From JBCCCJ01 sp039029315 (lineage in GTDB: Bacteria > Bacteroidota > Bacteroidia > J057), in assembly GCA_039029315.1 (NCBI GenBank), contig JBCCGK010000078.1:1-57731 (forward strand): a stretch of DNA of 57,731 bases. Reading direction: 5' to 3'. The translations under genes were made by a program, and so were the position numbers. Positions 26,750 to 36,383 of the stretch are shown here, in pieces. Under the pieces are notes generated by a model. The model was not told where the DNA came from. It was given only the letters and a program-made list of their open reading frames with translations, and ran no database searches. Numbering within the stretch: position 1 is the stretch's first letter; each line of letters begins with the position of its first letter.

Positions 26750-27997
26750 ATGCTCGAAAATTATTTTAAAATCACCTGGAAGGTCCTGGGAAGAAACAAA
26801 TTCTTCACCTTTGTCAGCCTGTTTGGAATCACCTTTACTATTGGGATTCTGCTGGTTCTGACGACTTTCTATGACAATATGTTGGGGCCTGGATACCCTG
26901 AAGTGAACCGTTCAAGGACTCTGCTTTTGAACATGGTTTCTTTGCACACTGAGGATTATTCTTCCAATAAGATGAATCCGGTAGGGCTTCATTTTATCGA
27001 AAAATATATCAAACATCTTCAGTCGCCTGAGGTGATCTCCTTCGCCTCTATTGGGGAAGAAACCACCACTTTCGTCGGAGATAAGAAACTGTCTCTCTAC
27101 CTCAAACATACCGATGCCAATTTCTGGAAAACCAACCAGTTTGAGTTTACAGAAGGACTGCCTTATAATGAACTGCAAGTGGAACAAAGTCAGCAAGTGG
27201 CGATCATTACCGAGACGACCAGGAAAGACTATTTTGGCGAGGAATCAGAAGTCATTGGTAAACGCCTGGAAACTGGTAACAAAACCTACACTGTTATTGG
27301 GGTTGTCAAAGATGTTCCAGGCAATTTTGTGTATTCCTATGGGGACATGTACGTGCCCTATACCATCAAGAATCTGGACATCACTGAGGTCTCATTTACC
27401 GGAGATTTTATTGTGGCGCTTCAAGCAGCAAAAGGCGCTGATTTTGACAAAATCAGAGAGGAAATGGACCACTTGGTTTCTCGCATACAAATCCCTGCGG
27501 ATTGGCAATACACCAAGCTCAATGCAAGACCGATGACCTTGATGGAGACCATCAGCACTGCCTTCTCCCGATATGATGATGAGCCCCCCGTTACCGCCTT
27601 GACCATAGGGCTTTTTGTGGCCATGTTCCTGTTCATGTTGCTTCCTGCGATGAATCTGATCAATCTCAATTCGAGTCGGATACTGGAGCGTGCCTCTGAG
27701 ATAGGCGTTCGCAAGGCGTTTGGTGCCAGCTCCAAAACACTGGCTACTCAATTCATCATCGAGAATGTTATTCTGACATTGTTGGGAGGAATCTTTGGGT
27801 TCATTTTCTCCGTGCTTATCCTGAATTGGGTAGAATCCCTGGAACTCATTCCTCATGCCCACTTGTACTTTGACTACAAGGTGTTCTTTGTGGCCGTTGC
27901 TCTGTGTGTCTTTTTCGGAGTTCTGTCAGGGGTACTGCCCGCTCTCCGTATGTCCAAAATTCATATTGTTCACGCTTTAAAAGGTCAAAATCTATGA
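26750..27997 (+). CDS. FtsX/MacB-type ABC permease 1
   Basis: 415 residues. One N-terminal TM (FFTFVSLFGITFTIGILLVL), a large periplasmic MacB_PCD domain (about 45-285), then three C-terminal TMs in the FtsX domain, including the coupling motif RASEIGVRKAFGASS. No ATPase is fused. The stop overlaps the start of permease 2 by 4 nt (ATGA), so a heterodimer is likely. Confidence 0.92.
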   Translation: MLENYFKITWKVLGRNKFFTFVSLFGITFTIGILLVLTTFYDNMLGPGYPEVNRSRTLLLNMVSLHTEDYSSNKMNPVGLHFIEKYIKHLQSPEVISFASIGEETTTFVGDKKLSLYLKHTDANFWKTNQFEFTEGLPYNELQVEQSQQVAIITETTRKDYFGEESEVIGKRLETGNKTYTVIGVVKDVPGNFVYSYGDMYVPYTIKNLDITEVSFTGDFIVALQAAKGADFDKIREEMDHLVSRIQIPADWQYTKLNARPMTLMETISTAFSRYDDEPPVTALTIGLFVAMFLFMLLPAMNLINLNSSRILERASEIGVRKAFGASSKTLATQFIIENVILTLLGGIFGFIFSVLILNWVESLELIPHAHLYFDYKVFFVAVALCVFFGVLSGVLPALRMSKIHIVHALKGQNL

Positions 27998-29163
27998 TTC
28001 GACATATCACTACCCTCATCTGGAACCAAAAGCGCAAGCACCTCGGACTGTCCTTTGAAATTTTCTTTTCTTTCATGGTCCTCTTCGGTGTATTTAGTTT
28101 GATGTACTACAATTTTCAGTGGTTTTTTCAACCCTTGGGATTTGCCTACGAGAAAGTCTGGAACGTTTCTTTGGATACCAAGAATGCGCCAGAAGCAGAG
28201 GTCAATGCAATGCGAGAGCAGATCTCCCAATTGATGGAAAGCTATCCTGAGATAGAAAATTATGCCTTCAGTCATACCAATATCCCTTTTGGTTTTGGGA
28301 CCAATACCTGGGGCTTGGAACGGAATGGTGTAGATACCGAGGCCGATGTGTTTCGGATTACAGACGGCTATGTCCCTACCTTTGAAATGCCGATTCTTGC
28401 GGGAAGAAATTTCGGACCAGAGGATGATGGGACAGAGACTCAACCAATTCTCATCACTGAGATCACGCGCGAAAAATTGTTTGGGGAAGAATCTGCGATC
28501 GGAAAGACTGTGCAAGGAAGAGGCGGAGAACCAAATTTCAAAGTGGTTGGCGTTGTCGCTAATTTTCGCTACAAAGGTTCATTTGGAGAAGTAAGGCATG
28601 GCTTTTTTATTCGCACGACCAAGGATCGATGGATGAATCAACTATTGGTCAAAACCAATCATAAAGCCGATGCCCGTTTTGAAGCAAAGATGTTGAAAGA
28701 TCTGTCTTCTTTGGCCCCAAACTGGAGTGTGGACATTGACTATTTCACAGATATGCAGGAAAATAATTTTCTGTTGTCTTTGCTGCCAGTCCTCATTTTC
28801 GGCATCATTTCCGCATTTCTGATTTTCAATGTATCGCTGGGCTTATTCGGGGTTTTGTGGCAAAATATCAGCAAGCGGCGTGAAGAAATTGGGATCAGAA
28901 GATCCATGGGGGCAACCAAAAGAGGAATCACCTTTCAGTTCATTGGTGAAATCCTCGTTCTGTCCAGTTTTAGTGTGCTGTTCGGGGTCTTTTTTGCTGT
29001 TCAGTTTCCCTTGTTAAATATTTTCTATATTGCTGCTGAGGTGTATCTCTGGGGGATTCTGGCTGCGATTGTTGCCATCTATTTGCTCGTATTTTTGTGT
29101 GCCTATTTTCCCAGTGCCCAAGCAGCAAAATTACATCCCGCAGTCGCCTTACGAGATGAATAA
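27994..29163 (+). CDS. FtsX/MacB-type ABC permease 2
   Basis: 389 residues from the ATG at 27994, which overlaps the stop of permease 1. The frame is open further upstream but inside the permease 1 coding region. Topology is the same: N-terminal TM (FEIFFSFMVLFGVFSLMYY), periplasmic domain, three C-terminal TMs with KRREEIGIRRSMGATKRG. Sequence differs clearly from permease 1, so the two make an asymmetric pair. The substrate is unknown; relatives export peptides, lipoproteins or antibiotics. Confidence 0.92.
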   Translation: MIRHITTLIWNQKRKHLGLSFEIFFSFMVLFGVFSLMYYNFQWFFQPLGFAYEKVWNVSLDTKNAPEAEVNAMREQISQLMESYPEIENYAFSHTNIPFGFGTNTWGLERNGVDTEADVFRITDGYVPTFEMPILAGRNFGPEDDGTETQPILITEITREKLFGEESAIGKTVQGRGGEPNFKVVGVVANFRYKGSFGEVRHGFFIRTTKDRWMNQLLVKTNHKADARFEAKMLKDLSSLAPNWSVDIDYFTDMQENNFLLSLLPVLIFGIISAFLIFNVSLGLFGVLWQNISKRREEIGIRRSMGATKRGITFQFIGEILVLSSFSVLFGVFFAVQFPLLNIFYIAAEVYLWGILAAIVAIYLLVFLCAYFPSAQAAKLHPAVALRDE

Positions 29164-29215
29164 GCAAGCAAGGAGTGTGAAACAAATTTTATCGGGATTG
29201 TGGTCTTTTCGTAGC

Positions 29216-29257
29216 CACAGATTGCAATCTGTGACTGCCTGGAAGGCACTTGTGCCT
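29216..29257. repeat. Two adjacent palindromes (CACAGATTGCAATCTGTG and AGGCAC-tt-GTGCCT)
   Basis: A perfect 18-bp palindrome at 29216-29233 is followed by a 6-bp-arm hairpin at 29244-29257. They lie between the permease 2 stop and the regulator start. They could attenuate transcription between exporter and regulator genes or belong to a REP family. Confidence 0.5.
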
Positions 29258-29289
29258 GCTGTCTTACCCTCAAAAAAAATCTCCATAGT

Positions 29290-30651
29290 ATGATTCTCAT
29301 TATCGATGACGAGCAGGCAGTTTTGGCTTCTCTGAGGCTTCTTTTTCGCCATCAGGGTTGGGAAAGCGCCAGAGTCAAGACGCCGCATACGGCCATGGAG
29401 TTCATTCAGCAGCAACGGCCAGACCTGATCTTGCTGGATATGAATTTCACCCCGGATACCTCCGGCAGAGAGGGCTTGAGTTTGCTGCGAAAGATTCTCA
29501 AGCATGATCCGAGTATTCCTGTGATCCTGATCACAGGCTGGGCCACAGTTGAACTGGCCATTGAAGGCATGAAAGCAGGGGCAAGAGACTTTATTCCCAA
29601 GCCCTGGGAAGACGAGCAATTGATTCAATCTATTCAGAGTATTTTGGATCTCTCCGGGAATCGATCTGCTTCCAGCGATCGTCAGCGGCTGGATGAACAA
29701 TTCGATTTCGGACATATCATCGGGCAAGATCCTGCCTTCCTGCAAGTGTTACATACAATCGGACGTGTGGCTGCGACGGATGCCTCAGTACTGGTCCTGG
29801 GAGAAAGTGGAACAGGGAAAGAATTGATTGCAGAAGCTGTTCATCAAAACAGTCAGCGAAAGGACAAGCCATTTGTGAAGGTCAATCTGGGGGGAATCAC
29901 GTCCTCTCTATTCGAAAGTGAAATGTTTGGGCACAAAAAAGGGGCCTATACCGATGCGCGTCACGATCGGAAAGGACGGTTTGAAGTGGCGGATAGTGGA
30001 ACCATTTTTTTGGATGAAATCGGAGAGTTGGGCATGGCCAGCCAGGTGAAGTTATTGCGTGTGCTTCAGGACAAAAGTTTTGAAATTTTGGGAAGCAGCC
30101 ATAGCCAGACTGTAGACGTCCGTGTGGTCAGTGCGACCAACCGCAATTTGACAGAAGAAGTCAGCTTGGGCAATTTTCGGGAGGATTTGTTCTATCGGAT
30201 CAATTTGATCACAGTTCATCTTCCTGCTTTGCGTGAGCGGCCCACTGACATTCCCTTGCTGGTTTCCTTTTATCTGGAAAATGTGAAACGCCTCTACCAA
30301 CGTCCAGGCGTTCAGATCAGTGAGGCTGCCATGTCCTGGCTGCAGCAATATCCATTCCCCGGCAACATTCGACAGCTCAAAAACCTTGTCGAGCGTACCG
30401 TCCTCATTAGTGCCAAGGATCTACTTGAAGCTGAGGATTTTCGCAGCCAACTTAATGCACCCGTCCGAAAGAAAAAGACTGATGGGCTGCCAGAAATTGG
30501 GTCCATGTCTTTGGAAGAAATTGAAAAGGAGATGATCATTCGAACGATGAAGCATCACAACAATCGAATCGGCAAAGTGGCTCAGGCGCTTGGAATCACA
30601 CGCTCGGCCCTGTATCGGCGATTGGAGAAATTTGGGATTCCTCAGGAATAA
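29290..30651 (+). CDS. Sigma-54-dependent response regulator, NtrC family
   Basis: 453 residues: receiver domain (acidic pair Asp6/Asp7, phosphoacceptor Asp50 in DLILLDMNF), AAA+ domain with Walker A GESGTGKE near 173, and a C-terminal Fis-type HTH (about 410-453, GKVAQALGITRSALYRRL). The sigma-54-contacting loop reads GAYTDA instead of GAFTGA; related substitutions are common in Bacteroidota. It is expected to be phosphorylated by the kinase encoded next, and to activate the sigma-54 promoter at 23039. Confidence 0.95.
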   Translation: MILIIDDEQAVLASLRLLFRHQGWESARVKTPHTAMEFIQQQRPDLILLDMNFTPDTSGREGLSLLRKILKHDPSIPVILITGWATVELAIEGMKAGARDFIPKPWEDEQLIQSIQSILDLSGNRSASSDRQRLDEQFDFGHIIGQDPAFLQVLHTIGRVAATDASVLVLGESGTGKELIAEAVHQNSQRKDKPFVKVNLGGITSSLFESEMFGHKKGAYTDARHDRKGRFEVADSGTIFLDEIGELGMASQVKLLRVLQDKSFEILGSSHSQTVDVRVVSATNRNLTEEVSLGNFREDLFYRINLITVHLPALRERPTDIPLLVSFYLENVKRLYQRPGVQISEAAMSWLQQYPFPGNIRQLKNLVERTVLISAKDLLEAEDFRSQLNAPVRKKKTDGLPEIGSMSLEEIEKEMIIRTMKHHNNRIGKVAQALGITRSALYRRLEKFGIPQE

Positions 30652-30660
30652 ATTCATCTT

Positions 30661-30823
30661 AGAGACTGTTTTGAAATCTGTCACTTATTTTTTGTATGCG
30701 TCTTTTTTCCTCATTCAGTGGTTTTTTTTGTTCCCATAGCACCACTATTAGAACAAAAAAGAGTCTTGTCTGAGAAAAAAACACACCCTAAAAATTCTCA
30801 GTACACATTCCCAAACAGTCTCT
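30661..30823. mobile_element. 163-bp palindromic MITE-like element, copy 1
   Basis: Terminal inverted repeats AGAGACTGTTT / aaacAGTCTCT bound a 163-bp unit. A second copy of exactly the same length and high similarity is at 57549-57711. The centre forms a hairpin (ttttttgttc...gaacaaaaaa around catagcaccactat) and the outer parts also pair loosely, so the whole unit is one long imperfect palindrome. No ORF. It sits 9 bp after the regulator stop and could also end transcription. Confidence 0.7.
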
Positions 30824-30910
30824 TAGGAATGAACGGAGAGGTGCAAAGACAGAACGGAGGATAACTATTCCTTTGCGCCTCCCTGCCTTTGCGTTCATAG
30901 CTCTTCACTC

Positions 30911-32209
30911 ATGAAAATCCGCACCAAATACATCCTGTTCATCGTCCTTCTGCACCTGACAACCCTGGTGATGTCTTTTTTCATCTTTCGGGAAAACAAA
31001 CTGGTCTTTGTCGCTTCGGAATTGATCATCTTGCTGTCATTGTATTTCTCTTACCAGCTGTACCAATCCCTTGTTGGTCCGGTGCAATTGATTGCCAAGG
31101 GCACCAATGCCATTCGTGAACGCGATTTTCATGTAAAATTTCAGAAAGTAGGGGGAAAAGAAATGGATCAATTGATTACGGTATACAACTCTATGATAGA
31201 CGAATTGCGAAAAGAGCGGAGAGCCAATGCGCAAAAACATTTTCTCCTGGAAAAACTCATCAAGACTTCTCCAACCGGCATGTTGCTTTTGGATCTCAAT
31301 GGGCATGTCTCGAATTGTAATCCCAAGGCAGCCACCCTGCTTCAACTGAAAGAAGAAGAATTGCTTGGCAAAGCTCTACAGGAATTCGATCATCCATTGC
31401 TTCAATCCCTGGGAGATTTGCCCCCGGACAGCACACAAACCATACAACTCAATGGGATTGAGACCTATAAATGTCACAAGGCACACTTTATCGACCAGGG
31501 ATTTGCCAATCATTTTCTCCTGATCGAGGAGTTGACTGCTGAAAAACTCGCCATCGAAAAACAGGCCTATGGCAAGGTGATCCGCATGATGGCGCATGAG
31601 GTGAATAACTCCATTGGCCCCATTAATTCTATCCTCTCATCTCTGGACCATCATCGCGTGTATTTGCCGAAAGAGGAACAACAGGAATTCCAGTATGTGC
31701 TCAAGGTTGCCATAGATCGGAATCTGAAGCTCAGGGATTTTATGGAGAATTTTGCCAATGTGGTCCGATTGCCTTCCCCTTCATTGGTCTCTACTGATCT
31801 GCGAGAATTGATTCAGGACATCACAAGTTTCATGGTTTATGAACCACAAGCGAGTCAGATAGACTTTCATTGGGATTTGCCTGAACGACCTTTTCTGTTG
31901 CAAATAGACCCCAGGCAAATGGAACAGGTCTTGATCAATATCATCAAAAACGGTATTGAAGCCATCGAAGGCGAGGGGAGCATTCGCATTCATCTGAACG
32001 AAGGCAAGAGAAGCCTCCAGGTCATTGACAGTGGAAAGGGGATTGCAGAAACAGAGGCAGCTCAGGTTTTTGCGCCATTTTTTACAACCAAACCTCAAGG
32101 TCAGGGAGTAGGACTCACGCTGGTCCGGGAAGTGTTGATGAATCATGGCTTTGAGTTTTCCCTTTCTTCGAATGAAGAAGGGGAGACAGTATTTGAGATC
32201 GTATTTTGA
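30911..32209 (+). CDS. Sensor histidine kinase (HAMP, PAS, HisKA, HATPase)
   Basis: 432 residues. Two closely spaced TM helices at about 7-24 and 30-50, so almost no periplasmic sensor loop; then a HAMP segment, a PAS-like domain (about 110-190), HisKA with the phosphoacceptor His at about 228 in MMAHEVNNSIGPINS, and an ATPase with N-box NIIKNGIEA, DSGKGIAE and a G2 box GQGVGLTLV. NtrY/NtrB-like. Probable partner of the sigma-54 regulator 260 bp upstream. The short loop suggests it senses through the membrane or reads the exporter itself, as in Bce-type modules (inference). Confidence 0.93.
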   Translation: MKIRTKYILFIVLLHLTTLVMSFFIFRENKLVFVASELIILLSLYFSYQLYQSLVGPVQLIAKGTNAIRERDFHVKFQKVGGKEMDQLITVYNSMIDELRKERRANAQKHFLLEKLIKTSPTGMLLLDLNGHVSNCNPKAATLLQLKEEELLGKALQEFDHPLLQSLGDLPPDSTQTIQLNGIETYKCHKAHFIDQGFANHFLLIEELTAEKLAIEKQAYGKVIRMMAHEVNNSIGPINSILSSLDHHRVYLPKEEQQEFQYVLKVAIDRNLKLRDFMENFANVVRLPSPSLVSTDLRELIQDITSFMVYEPQASQIDFHWDLPERPFLLQIDPRQMEQVLINIIKNGIEAIEGEGSIRIHLNEGKRSLQVIDSGKGIAETEAAQVFAPFFTTKPQGQGVGLTLVREVLMNHGFEFSLSSNEEGETVFEIVF

Positions 32210-32812
32210 TGCAAGACTGTCTTCCAGACGGTGTTAAGGAGGTTGACAACAGTAATTCGGTAGAATATTTTCAAAAACATACACCATAGGTGTCCTTCTG
32301 AGGCTGGCTTGCGGCTTGGATTGTGCGCCGAAGAATCTTTAGCAGTCAGAAAACCACTACGCAAAAGATCCTTCGGCTCTTCAATCCCACGCTGTACCGA
32401 ACCTGTCTATGACAGCGGGTCGACCTCGGAGGATTTGTTGGCATGTGTGAAGGCGATTCCTCCGAGGTTTGTGGCGTTGGCTGGGCCTCTACACATACCT
32501 CGGAGGTTGATCCATCGCCCATTCAGCCTCTCAAACCTCCGAGGAATCCTTGTCATCGACAACACAACATTCCAGCAACGCATTGATAACCTCAGGATGA
32601 CAACTTGAAGCAAAAAGTTTTACCAAAAAACTTTTGACCCCTTCCTTAACAGCCCATTCAGATGAGAAATCAACCCTTCTTTGGGGCCGATTGGAAAGCT
32701 GTCCTGGTGACAAAAGTCATCCTTGCCCCATAATCAGAATCATTGAGACCTGAAGCCGATACCTGCACCTTTGACAGGAATAGATGCTTCAATCCGATTT
32801 GATTCAAAAAAC
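32210..32812. other. 603-bp intergenic region with CCTCGGAGG repeats
   Basis: Holds four copies of the CCTCGGAGG/CCTCCGAGG core (see 32424-32544). Elsewhere nothing convincing. Two minus-strand ORFs of 60-68 codons follow the repeats and are not credible. Confidence 0.5.
32424..32544. repeat. CCTCGGAGG-type inverted repeats (four cores)
   Basis: Cores at 32424 and 32498 read CCTCGGAGG; cores at 32459 and 32536 read CCTCCGAGG. They form two inverted pairs, the second with longer arms (cctcggaggttga / tcaaacctccgagg). The left 37 bp (CTCGGAGGATTTG, 14 nt, GGCGATTCC) recurs at 41087-41122 on the other strand with the same spacing. Confidence 0.6.
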
Positions 32813-33695
32813 ATGAAATTATCCCAAACCATCATGATTGCCGCAGACCTGTCAGATATGGATTTCAGACTGATGGAAGCTGCAAAATGGCTCTCCGACC
32901 TGGGGCAACCAGAGAAACTGTATGTTCTGCATGTAAATGGAGATTCCTGAATTTGCAGAGGACCTCTATCTGGGAGCAAAAACCATCCCATTTGATGAGC
33001 AAATCAAGCAAGCCTTGCAGCCAGTGATTGCCCATGCGTTCACTGAACCTGATTTTCCAGTTGAATTGGTGGTCCGTGAAGGAAATGTTACCAGGCAACT
33101 CCTTCATTGGGCCAATATCAAACAAGCGGATATGATGATTGTGGGGAGGAAAGATCTGGAGTTTGGGACCTGTCTATCCATCAAAAAGTGTATGAGGCAA
33201 GGCAAATCCTCCTTCTTTTTGGTGCCTCCCAAACCCTTGAAGCCTGTTCGGAGAATCCTTGTGCCAACAGATTATAGCCAAACCTCAACGACAGCTCTGA
33301 GATATGTCCTCCAAATAGCCAGAGGTATGGATGAACCAGTCGAACTTGTTTTGCTATTTGTCTATACTTTCCCGGCTCAAGTACATTTCGACCTGCTTCA
33401 AAACACAAAAGGTTTCCAGACAGAGATCGAAGAGGGAGCAAGAACCTATTTTAATCAATACATCCGTAGAATAGATACACGAAACATCCAGATTCGTGGA
33501 GAGGTGATTCCAAGTCGAAGCACAGGCGTAGCCAGACATATTTACACCTATGCAAAAAAGAATGACATGGATCTAATTGTGATGGGCGCAAAAGGACATA
33601 ACCTGTTCACCTCGATTATGATCGGAAGCGTAACAGAAAAACTTGTCTCCATCAATCTTGACATTCCGATGATGGTGATTCGACCTGAGAGCTGA
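32813..33695 (+). pseudogene. Universal stress protein (UspA family), split by a frameshift
   Basis: A first frame from the ATG at 32813 gives 45 residues (MKLSQTIMIAADLSD...KLYVLHVNGDS, stop at 32948-32950). This is a normal Usp N-terminus: first strand, helix, second strand. The rest is in another frame, open from 32937 to 33695 (252 residues, starting MEIPEF). Dropping one A of the AAA at 32935-32937 joins them as ...LHVMEIPEF, giving a tandem Usp of about 293 residues. The second Usp domain begins near RRILVPTDYSQTS and contains the ATP-type motif VMGAKGHNLFTSIMIGSVTEKL. It is a recent mutation, a sequencing error, programmed slippage, or two coupled products. Confidence 0.75.
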
Positions 33696-33716
33696 GGGTA
33701 GGGGATGTGTTGGCCT

Positions 33717-36383
33717 TTATTCTTGGACCCATTCCTGAAATTTCTCTATCTGTTTCGTTGTAGCCCCCAAAGATTTTAACCTTTCAAAATCCCTCAAAAA
33801 AACATCTTGAAAGCTTGAATACTGTTTTTCTGGCCAGGGTTCTTTCGCCCAGGTTTTATAGACTTTTTTTGCCTGGCCAAATTTGGACTGGCGTAGGAAT
33901 GCTGGAGCCAGGTAACGGTAAATCGGGGCATAGTCGCTTGAAACCGATAGACATTGTTCAGCTGAGGCTTCTACTCCCTCAAAATCCCCTGCTAATAACT
34001 GCCAGTGTGCCAAAGAGTCTAATGACTTACAGATGGAGTCCCTTAGACCAGGACCTTCTGGATACTGTTTTAGAGCCGTAGTATAGATATTGATCAACTC
34101 TTGTTGTAAGCTGATTTTTTGTTTGAGAGAGTCTGTCCGAGAAATTGTATCCCTCAGGGCATGAGAAGGAATGATAAGCCCCAATTCTTTTAGGTCGACT
34201 GCTTGGAGGATTTCCTTTAATTCATTAGCATCTTCCATTAAGGATTGAACGTATGGAATATCCGGACATTGACTGATGAACCCATCAATTGCGGAAATGC
34301 CTGTCATCGCCTGATTGTATACCTCTGAACTTGGCTGATATAACAAATGTGTCAGATGGATAGCTCCCTTTCTAACTGAAACCATGGCTAAGCCTATTTG
34401 GAATCGTTGTGGATTTTTTTGAGAAAATTTTTCGTAAATATCCATGGCTTCATGAAAGACCTCAAAGGACTTGGAAAACCGGTGCATATCTCCCAATAGA
34501 CTTCCCAAGTCATTGAGAATAAGGGCGACACTTGGTTCATATTTCTGTGGGGATATGTTGGATAATTCTCTTCTGCCGTCCAATACTTTGTTGAATGCAC
34601 TAAGAGCTTTCTCGAACTGAAACAGTTTATGATGGATAATGCCTATGTAGTGAAGATAATTCAACTTGTTTGCCTGAAACATAAGCTGTTGCGGATTGCT
34701 TTCAGAGAGATTATTTGCAATATCAAAGGCTTTTTTGTAAGAAGAAATAGCTTCCTCATATTGATTATTGGCTCCGTGAATTTTACCTAGACCTGCGTAA
34801 ATATTTGCGAGATTCGGGAGGTGTTGATCAGGATTTTCTGTTGCCAGTTGCTGGTATAGTTCCAGGGCTTGCTCACTGGTTGAAATCGCCTCCTCCATGC
34901 GATGAAGGATCCCATAGGTATATACCATTTGCCCCAAGGTACTTGCTAGTTTCGGCCTAAAGCGCTGAGGATTCTGATCTGAAAGTCTCTCAAAGATCTT
35001 TGCGACTTCTTCATAAATAATGAGAGACTCAGAAAAGGAGATAAAATGTTCATGAATACTGGCCATATTGAGAAGGGTTTCTGCCAGTAAAGGCTCATAT
35101 GCTGCAGGATTTTCCTTGGCAAGTTTTCGTCTGATGGCTAAGGCCTCATTTATAGATTTTTCTAAGTCATCATATCGCTTGAGGTCAAAAAAATTCCCAC
35201 CCTGGTTATTAAGAATGGAGGCAAGAAGAGGTTCAAATCGATTCGGATTTTTCTTGGCTAATCGCCTGACAATTGTCAGGGCCTCTTCAAAAGCAGAAAT
35301 GGATTCTTGATACTGATCAAGCCTCTTGAAGGAAGAACCGAGATGATTCAAGGTTCTGACAAGTGAGGGGTCAACATGTTCTGGATGTTTTTGCGAAAGT
35401 TTTCTGAAAATGGCTAGCGATTCTTCAAAATAGGGTATAGCAGATAAGGCCTGATTTTGCCAATGATACCCCAAACCAATATAAACGAGTCCTTGTCCAC
35501 GATTGAATTCATCCTCTCCTGATGCACGTTTCATCATCTGGCCATAGGCAATCAATTGTTTCGATTGGCCCTGGATGTATAAAAAATTGCACAGGATATC
35601 TATGTGATGCACATTGGTCGAGTCCGCTTCAACGGCTGCCTCATAATACGCTAATGCTTTGTCAAATTGCAACTCAGTCAAGGCCATATCCGCAGCCTTC
35701 ATCAGGCTAAAGACATCTTGCTGATTGGCTTCCTCTAAGTCTGATATTACCCCATTTCTTGCCTCTATTCTGGCCAGGATTCTTCTTATATCCAGGAGCT
35801 TCAACGCTTCCTCTATATTTCCTTCCTGATAGTATTGCATAGCCATGGTGAGTTCTTCAGAGGCAAAATGGGGATCAAATCGAGTTAATCGCATAGAGAG
35901 GGAATCAACCATTTTCAAGGCCTGCTCCTTATCGGCATGGAGTTGAGCAATGGCCGAAAAATTAGCTTCTTCTGCAAATTGTTTGGCCGCTTTTTCAAAA
36001 GTGAGATCAATGTTCCGTTCTACACTGATTTTATAGAAGGCAAGTGCCATTTCATCCCTTTTGTCCAGGGGAGCCATATGGATTTTTACCTGGTCCAAAG
36101 GACTGGATGGAAGAAGAGGTTGTGTTGCTTCCCGATTGATGACAGCATAATTTTCTTTGTAGATATCCAGATATACCTTATCGCCTGGTCGGACTCCAGG
36201 CAAGCTGAGCATAAAGGTTCCTAATTCCTGATCTGAGAATACCGTACTGAATCCTCCAACCTGGACCCGGACATTGGGAAGACCCTCTTCGCCCAGTCCA
36301 TTCATGATTTTCCCGTTCAATGACTGGCCCCAAAGATTGAGGCCTGGGAATAAACAAAGCAGAATAAGGATGATTGGTTTCAT
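33717..36383 (-). CDS. Secreted protein with N-terminal carboxypeptidase-regulatory-like domain and TPR array
   Basis: 888 residues. Signal peptide 1-20 (ILILLCLFPGLNLWGQ). Residues about 21-110 look like a carboxypeptidase regulatory-like beta-sandwich (SLNGKIMNGLGEEGLPNVRV). A helical linker follows, and about 230-740 carries 34-residue TPR units with repeated NPxxxxPxLAxxLxNxG motifs of Kinesin-light-chain type (for example HVDPSLVRTLNHLGSSFKRL). The C-terminal about 90 residues resume TPR. Expected periplasmic or surface scaffold. It is convergent with the Usp gene (22 bp between ends). Partner unknown. Confidence 0.8.
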   Translation of the reverse strand: MKPIILILLCLFPGLNLWGQSLNGKIMNGLGEEGLPNVRVQVGGFSTVFSDQELGTFMLSLPGVRPGDKVYLDIYKENYAVINREATQPLLPSSPLDQVKIHMAPLDKRDEMALAFYKISVERNIDLTFEKAAKQFAEEANFSAIAQLHADKEQALKMVDSLSMRLTRFDPHFASEELTMAMQYYQEGNIEEALKLLDIRRILARIEARNGVISDLEEANQQDVFSLMKAADMALTELQFDKALAYYEAAVEADSTNVHHIDILCNFLYIQGQSKQLIAYGQMMKRASGEDEFNRGQGLVYIGLGYHWQNQALSAIPYFEESLAIFRKLSQKHPEHVDPSLVRTLNHLGSSFKRLDQYQESISAFEEALTIVRRLAKKNPNRFEPLLASILNNQGGNFFDLKRYDDLEKSINEALAIRRKLAKENPAAYEPLLAETLLNMASIHEHFISFSESLIIYEEVAKIFERLSDQNPQRFRPKLASTLGQMVYTYGILHRMEEAISTSEQALELYQQLATENPDQHLPNLANIYAGLGKIHGANNQYEEAISSYKKAFDIANNLSESNPQQLMFQANKLNYLHYIGIIHHKLFQFEKALSAFNKVLDGRRELSNISPQKYEPSVALILNDLGSLLGDMHRFSKSFEVFHEAMDIYEKFSQKNPQRFQIGLAMVSVRKGAIHLTHLLYQPSSEVYNQAMTGISAIDGFISQCPDIPYVQSLMEDANELKEILQAVDLKELGLIIPSHALRDTISRTDSLKQKISLQQELINIYTTALKQYPEGPGLRDSICKSLDSLAHWQLLAGDFEGVEASAEQCLSVSSDYAPIYRYLAPAFLRQSKFGQAKKVYKTWAKEPWPEKQYSSFQDVFLRDFERLKSLGATTKQIEKFQEWVQE

